NCBI GenBank assembly: GCA_022559985.1
Contig: JAFJTR010000071.1
Location: 90,791 to 154,790, forward strand
Reading direction: 5' to 3'
Length of the DNA: 64,000 nt
DNA from: Parastagonospora avenae f. sp. tritici 18332-5
Lineage: Eukaryota > Ascomycota > Dothideomycetes > Pleosporales > Phaeosphaeriaceae
The notes below the pieces were generated by a model. That model searched no databases and had not been told where the DNA came from. It worked only from the letters and a program-made list of their open reading frames with translations. A program made the position numbers and the translations under genes. This document shows, piece after piece, positions 59,176 through 64,000 of the stretch. Every line of letters begins with the position of its first letter. Position 1 is the stretch's first letter.

Positions 59176-60375
59176 GGGAAGGATCACCAGGCATATTCAT
59201 TGTCATTCTAGGTTTATGACCACTCTGCGTAGGCGGTCCGAGAGGCGACGCTGTAGGCGTTGTGAAATTTTGCCGGGGTGCAAAAGCATGCTAAGGAGGA
59301 TGGAGGGAAATGATGGTCAGACACAGTTTCGTATCGGACAGCCACGTCTAGATCAGATTCTGTCGCTCGAGGAGATTCCGGGACTGAGAGAAATACAGAC
59401 TATGTACGCTCACATATGAGCGGTCAATATGACCCAACTTCTTTTCAAGAGCTTGAATAAGGACATCTAAACGAAGTAGATATAGCTTCCAGGTTCAAAC
59501 TCGTGTATATTAGGAGGTTTGGCAGGGTGGTGATCGTGACGTGGTCGAAGCCATCCAAAACTCATAGCAGAAGTTGACTGGAATTCGACTGACGCCGAGC
59601 GCTCAGATCGATTTACAACTTTCTCGGGCACTGAATGTTGAAAGACTGTTCATACCTAGGTGCCTCGCATGAAGAGCCTATGTGTAGTCGACCAAGCTTG
59701 CGACGACCAAGCTTGCGATGAAATCTTATCACGAGCTGTATGGGCCCTATCACAGCTACGAGAAGCAAGATCTAGGCCCTCTGAAGAAATGACCTGAGTA
59801 TAGGTGGGTGCCTTCAAGGATGTTAATCGTTCAATCTCCGGCCTCTCCGTAAGGAGAGGTTTAGATCGGCCGGCGATGTACAAGCAATTGCCAGTCTGGG
59901 TGGTTTGTACACTTCACTTCGAAATACGCTTTACGCAATTCCGCGCAGAAAAATCGAGTTGTTGGAGGGTGATTAAACCCGATTCTGATGAATTCCTATT
60001 ATCCATGAGCACATACAAAACAGTCACGGTAATCTTACCTTACCGTTCATGTGTAGTTCAATATCATGGAAATCCGGGACGTCTACCTAAGTATTGAAAC
60101 TCACAACACGGACCAGACGTCACCAGGCACAGTTTGTTAGAGTAAACATCCAGGACGACATTTTCATTCAGTTCAATGCGTATCACTAAAGTAAGAGGTC
60201 TGATGGATGTATATAGACTTCGGGGATCGTGTGTAGCTCGAAACGGACTTTGCATGAGAGGCTGGAGTTTTATACCTCATGTCCAGTTGATGGACTTATA
60301 ACTTACATATTGGAGTCTCACATGTTCCTTTTACCGAGTTTGATCTCAGCATAGTGCGCTTAATACATATAGAAT
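59176..60375. other. Start of the gene-poor region; no gene found
   Basis: 1.2 kb after APN2 with only short chance frames. The APN2-overlapping frame to 59419 is a shadow. The only structure is a 15-bp tandem duplication at 59689-59718. Confidence 0.5.
59689..59718. repeat. 15-bp perfect tandem duplication
   Basis: CGACCAAGCTTGCGA occurs twice head-to-tail without mismatch. Confidence 0.9.
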
Positions 60376-60587
60376 GTCCGTACATGGCAATCCTCATTAT
60401 CACGTGAGCTGCTGATGCATAGGCCTGCAGGCCTGTGCGCGGCAGAATTGTATATGAACGCGTTCGTACGATAGATAGAACATCATCAATCTGCAACAAT
60501 ATACATTCGTAACTTGATCAACCCCATCGTACAATATTGTACACCCACTTACTGCAACTATCGCGCTGCAGACGAAGTGCTACTAAC
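60376..60587 (-). repeat. Left arm of 212-bp inverted repeat
   Basis: Reverse complement of 61637-61848 with about eight mismatches, nearly all transitions. It contains the 14-bp palindromes AGGCCTGCAGGCCT (60421-60434) and GTACAATATTGTAC (60529-60542). Confidence 0.93.
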
Positions 60588-61636
60588 ATAGAACCCATAA
60601 TGAAAGCAATAACATCCCCGTCACACAAGCGACCACCTTAGAGAGTAGGATGTGTATCAGGCATGCTCGTTAGCAGATAGGAATGATATATGTAAATCAT
60701 TCATTGAAACAATTTGAATGTTCTACTGTGTTCAAATCATGGTGTTCGTCGTCTAGTCACGTTGTATTGCGTTTTGTCACGATCTTGCGCGTCCGGGCAA
60801 AGGAGAGACACAGTGAATACCAACCATAGACCTGCACACTAACGGAAATTATTACCCCCAAAAACTTTCTGTAGTTAGCTTCTATTGTTTTGAGTGATTA
60901 AACACGGTGTGAGCTTTCTAGGCGGTCTACAATTGCATTTGTCTAGATCCAGGTCCACAGTGGCAACGCATCAAGTGAGTCGTAGATTCTGTACGTAGTA
61001 GTGTTACACGCATAGCATTTGTCTCGAAGCTATGTTGCGCCTGGAGTTAACATCCGGTCTTACGAAAATGAGGTTGCTATCCTTTGTGTGTAGTTACTGG
61101 GCCCTGCCTCATTTCTGATACCAGGAGTTGAGGAGCAATTTTGTAGATAACATATCCATAATCATAGCCTTTGAGTCAATGACTAGTCTATGTAGTCGCA
61201 AACCTTGTATGAAGTAATCTGAACTAAGTGCTATCTGTTGATTACCCCAGTTTGAGAAATGCTCGAAGTAGCTGCTCCTGTGTTTGAAAGTATCCAGCGC
61301 TCTGTGGTCACATTACGTCCTGTAGAAGACTAGAGTAGTTGTCAAGCTTCGATCTAGGGGACAAAATAGTTTGCATAGTGCCTTTTGAGTGCTATTTTTG
61401 AGTTGGCCACCCTGTGGCATAAAGCATGTCTCTTTGTTTGTTGGCTGTGCCAGCTTCAAACTTCTACATTCCCTCAAAACCATCACTCCACTCCGCATAT
61501 TGTCCCCATTTCACCATTTACCAACAGACCAAAAGAATTGATCGCTAAAGAGCGTAAAAGGCTAACCCCGAATGCCTGCGAACATAAACTCACGATCTCG
61601 AGGGGACGGATCTGAGTCCAGCCAATCAACACCACT
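60588..61636. other. Interior between the inverted-repeat arms; no gene
   Basis: About 1,050 AT-rich bases with only short chance frames. No transposase motif or further repeat could be seen. Confidence 0.5.
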
Positions 61637-61848
61637 GTTAGTAGCACTTCCTTTGCAGCGCGATAGTTGCAGTAAGTGGGTGTACAATATTGTACGATGG
61701 GGTTGATCAAGTTACGAGTGTATATTGTTGCAGATTGATGATGTTCTATCTATCGTACGAACGCGTTCATATACAATTCTGCTGCGCACAGGCCTGCAGG
61801 CCTGTGCATCAGCAGCTCACGTGACAATGAGGATTGCTGTGTACGGAC
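61637..61848 (+). repeat. Right arm of 212-bp inverted repeat
   Basis: Partner of 60376-60587. The palindrome around AGGCCTGCAGGCCT extends to 22 bp here (61786-61807); GTACAATATTGTAC lies at 61682-61695. Intact CA/TG dinucleotides at several sites that are TA in the left arm suggest this arm is less mutated. Confidence 0.93.
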
Positions 61849-62811
61849 AACCACCTAAAAAGGGATCACAATTGTTGGCTGTCTATCTTCCAAACTTCCT
61901 CGATCAATGTAGGATCACCAAAATCGTGGTACCTGTGCACCTTTAAGCGTTGTATGTGGGGCTGAGCATTTCATCGGGTCGATGCCAACTTTACACTTTC
62001 AGCATCAACACCAATACCATCAACACATCCATTGATGGCAACGATAAAATGAGCAGAAAACTATGAGCACAGAATATATGCAATGTAATTCAGTAGTAAT
62101 GTCCGTCCCTGCGTAACGGGACACCCTGCGTGGCGGGACACCGCAGACACTCCCAAGTACAACAACCGCAACAACAGACTATAGAGATACAAACTTTCGG
62201 GATAGCACCCTTGAACTATAAAGTCTATTCTCCCTAAGAGCCTTTTAGAAATAGGTTCTGCTTACCGTGCAATACGACATTTCAGCATAATGGTCACGCG
62301 ACCGCCTCGCTTTGACTAGCAGTGGGTGCATCAATAGCTCATGCATCTTGTCAAAAATCCATCAAACTACAGCTCGTTAAATAAGCATCTCAACCCGAGC
62401 ACTGCACTCAGCCTCAAGGGTTGTCGTGCTGTTGCGCCAATTCTAAGTCTGCCTGCTAGAAGTGCCAGATAAGGAGGCTCCGCACACTGAGCCTAAAGTA
62501 GCTTAGCGGTAATCTATCGCCGCTGACTTTGAATTCGTGGCTGTGTACGCTGTGGGCTGCAAGGCGCTTTTGCCAAGCGCTCCAGCACACCCAGAAACCG
62601 GCTCAGGTGAGAAGCAGGGCTAACATTCGTTAACGGTGCTTAGCTCTTAACCAGGCATCTGCCCTCCGTCGTGATGTGATGGCTATAGATAGAAATTGCA
62701 CAGTAGTCGTTGTCAAGAAGTCACGTGCTTACTTCGCGCTCCCGCCATGTCTATTCCTCCCTTCCTTTTCGCAGCATTACAGGCTTACGGCTAGGTCTTG
62801 CTGCCCGCCAT
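61849..62811. other. Gene-poor spacer with a short tandem repeat and a tRNA-like fragment
   Basis: About 960 bases without a credible gene. It contains a 17-bp imperfect tandem duplication at 62108-62141 and, near 62499-62540, an A-box-like TAGCTTAGCGGTAA followed by an anticodon-arm-like ACTTTGAAT, but no B box. Confidence 0.45.
62108..62141. repeat. 17-bp tandem duplication
   Basis: CCTGCGTAACGGGACAC is followed directly by CCTGCGTGGCGGGACAC; the copies differ only at two adjacent positions (AA versus GG), both transitions. Confidence 0.85.
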
Positions 62812-63025
62812 ATGGATCCACTATGCGTCACTGCTAGCATCATACTCATTTTCCAGCTCTCAGCAAAAGTCTTGGAACACCTGAATCACGTCAAAGATGC
62901 TTCGAAGGACCATGCGTAGTGCGAGATCGAGACCTCAAATTCTATACAGCCTTCTTGTAAACCTGAAATGACGGGTGGAAGGTGGCAGCGGCAGTCAGCT
63001 TCTAGATGCGTTGGCGATCAGGTGA
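62812..63025 (+). pseudogene. Decayed N-terminal domain of a NACHT/STAND-type fungal protein
   Basis: ATG at 62812 begins MDPLCVTASIILIFQLSAKV, closely resembling the N-terminal domain found on fungal NACHT and P-loop NTPases (PF17107-type, usually MDPLSVTASI...). A TAG stops it at 62917-62919. Similarity continues (CEIETSN), then shifts by one base near 62941 into LYSLLVNLK, a TGA at 62969-62971, and RVEGGSGSQLLDALAIR up to another TGA at 63023-63025. So the piece has at least two internal stops and one frameshift, and no NACHT domain follows. Intact relatives act in allorecognition and NLR-like immunity. The stops could arise by C-to-T change, as in RIP. Confidence 0.72.
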
Positions 63026-63342
63026 CTTAAAGGTTGGTTTAGGCAGCAGCCAAATACCTACCCCGCCTTTGTGAGCGCGTTTTCACCATGGCAAATCGCC
63101 ACCACGCCAGAAGAGTAACTTGGCGTTCGGTATCCAGCCATGCCCCTCGCTCCTAGCCTTCCTTCTCTTAATTGATTGCAAGCAAGGTCGTAAAGATGGA
63201 CCAAAATACATGGCGTGACGAAGACTTTCTAGTAGGTGTTGAAGGTGGGAGAACCTAAGCTCGAGCTGACGAGATCTATGCAGAGAGTGAGCAAGAAACC
63301 ATGCATCTATTTGTTTTGTGTTGATTAATATGAGCATAGGAG

Positions 63343-64000
63343 GTGAGGGAATTCGCGAACATTAACGTGCGAGACTGCAGCTGATTGTGGTGTGTCTGGT
63401 GGTGTAGCTTGTAAGTTGACCTGCGAACATTGACGTGCAAGGCTGCAGCTGATCTTGGTGTGTCTGGTGGTGTAGGAGGTAAGTTGACCTGCGAACATTG
63501 ACGTACGAGGCTGCAGCTGATCTTAGTGTGTCTGGTGGTGTAGGAGGTAAGTTGACCTGCGAACAATTGACGTGCGAGGCTGCAGCTGATCTTGGTGTGT
63601 CTGGTGGTGTAGTATGTAAGTTGACCTGTAAACATTGACGTGCGAGGCTGCAGCTGATCTTGGTGTGTCTGGTGGTGTAGTATGTAAGTTGACCTGTAAA
63701 CATTGACGTGCAAGGCTGCAGCTGATCTTGGTGTGTCTGGTGGTGTAGCAGGTAAGTTGACCTGCGAACGTTGACCTGCGAACTTTGACGTGCGAGGCTG
63801 CAGCTGATCTTGGTGTGTCTGGTGGTGTAGCTTGTAAGTTGACCTGCGACAATTGACGTGCGAGGCTGCAGCTGATCTTGGTGTGTCTGGTGGTGTAGGA
63901 GGTAAGTTGACCTGCGAACATTGACGTGCGAGGCTGCAGCTGATCTTGGTGTGTCTGGTGGTGTAGGACGTAAGTTGACCTGCAAACATTGACGTGCGAG
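63343..64000. repeat. 68-bp tandem repeat array with exon/intron-like units, continuing past the window
   Basis: Nine CTGCAG-to-CTGCAG steps were traced, of 68, 68, 69, 68, 68, 82, 68 and 68 bases, starting at CTGCAG 63375, plus a tenth partial unit at the edge. Each unit has a 30-base block (CTGATCTTGGTGTGTCTGG, then TGGTGTAG and a variable triplet) and a block GTAAGTTGACCTGCGAACAT...TTGACGTGCGAGGCTGCAG. The first, diverged unit starts GTGAGG at 63343. All three minus-strand frames are open through much of the array only because the unit lacks stops on that strand; since 68 is not a multiple of three, these frames are not credible proteins. Copies differ by transitions, often at CG sites. 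See findings for the plus-strand splicing hypothesis. Confidence 0.95.

Larger units (their letters stand above)
60376..61848. mobile_element. Putative 1.47-kb element with long terminal inverted repeats
   Basis: Two 212-bp arms in opposite orientation bound about 1,050 bases without a coding frame. Long inverted ends without a transposase suggest a non-autonomous or decayed DNA transposon. No clear target-site duplication is visible at the ends (GAAT|GTCCG on the left, GGAC|AACC on the right), so the true boundaries may differ. Confidence 0.5.

Noticed and set aside
58787..59419. 210-codon open frame overlapping the APN2 end
   Set aside because: Shadow frame of the conserved GRF zinc finger and the following UTR.
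63276..63989. Long minus-strand open frames through the 68-bp array
   Set aside because: All three frames are open because the unit has no stop on that strand; the unit length is not a multiple of three and indels shift the frame, so no stable protein is implied.
63343..64000. CRISPR-like array
   Set aside because: There are no unique spacers between repeats; it is a head-to-tail eukaryotic minisatellite.

Overview
This is nuclear DNA of a filamentous ascomycete. Genes are compact, most introns are 45-60 nt with GT(A/G)NGT donors and CTAAC/CTGAC-type branch sites, and the gene set is typical of Pezizomycotina (Kelch polarity protein, Kog1/raptor, DUF3433 membrane protein, SUR7, Atg29, Srb8). 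A Dothideomycete, perhaps Pleosporales, is my inference from overall protein flavour and was not tested. No rRNA, CRISPR array or intact tRNA was seen.

Bases 1-59,175 are gene-dense: 27 protein genes on both strands, mostly housekeeping. In order: the 3' end of a small membrane/coiled-coil protein; two large low-complexity proteins of unknown function (775-3267 and 4374-6806); an F-box protein; SSZ1 (ribosome-associated Hsp70) divergent from RRP40 (exosome); cytosolic aspartyl-tRNA synthetase; KOG1 (TORC1) divergent from a Tea1/Kel1-type Kelch polarity protein; a secreted lactonase-fold protein; a mitochondrial HAD hydrolase; a DUF3433 protein; a SUR7-type protein; RAV2/Rogdi; MET1 (siroheme); ADE1 (purines) divergent from ATG29 (autophagy); an unknown protein; SRB8/MED12; an Asterix/WDR83OS homolog; eIF1; and a block rich in mitochondrial functions (Mba1-like, RIM2, CIA30, COX13) interleaved with APC5 and APN2. 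Exon structures were built by hand from splice signals, reading phase and remembered family sequences.

Bases 59,176-64,000 are different. This is a gene-poor stretch holding a 1.47-kb element bounded by 212-bp inverted repeats, short tandem duplications, a broken copy of the N-terminal domain of a fungal NACHT/STAND protein, and a 68-bp tandem array running off the window end. Differences between repeat copies are mostly transitions, as expected if repeat-induced point mutation (RIP) acted here.

The array (63,343-64,000) is the most unusual object. Each unit reads as a 30-nt exon-like block and a roughly 38-nt intron-like block (GTAAGT...TTGAC...CTGCAG). Length changes fall only in the intron-like block, one triplet is hypervariable, and joining the 30-nt blocks keeps a decapeptide repeat open in phase with an upstream ATG. 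Whether it is expressed cannot be told from sequence. The other noteworthy points are gene-structure oddities: a 117-residue protein split over eight exons with 12- and 17-nt micro-exons, a 10-nt exon in ATG29, a likely GC-AG intron in the aspartyl-tRNA synthetase, and introns that could be retained without breaking the frame.
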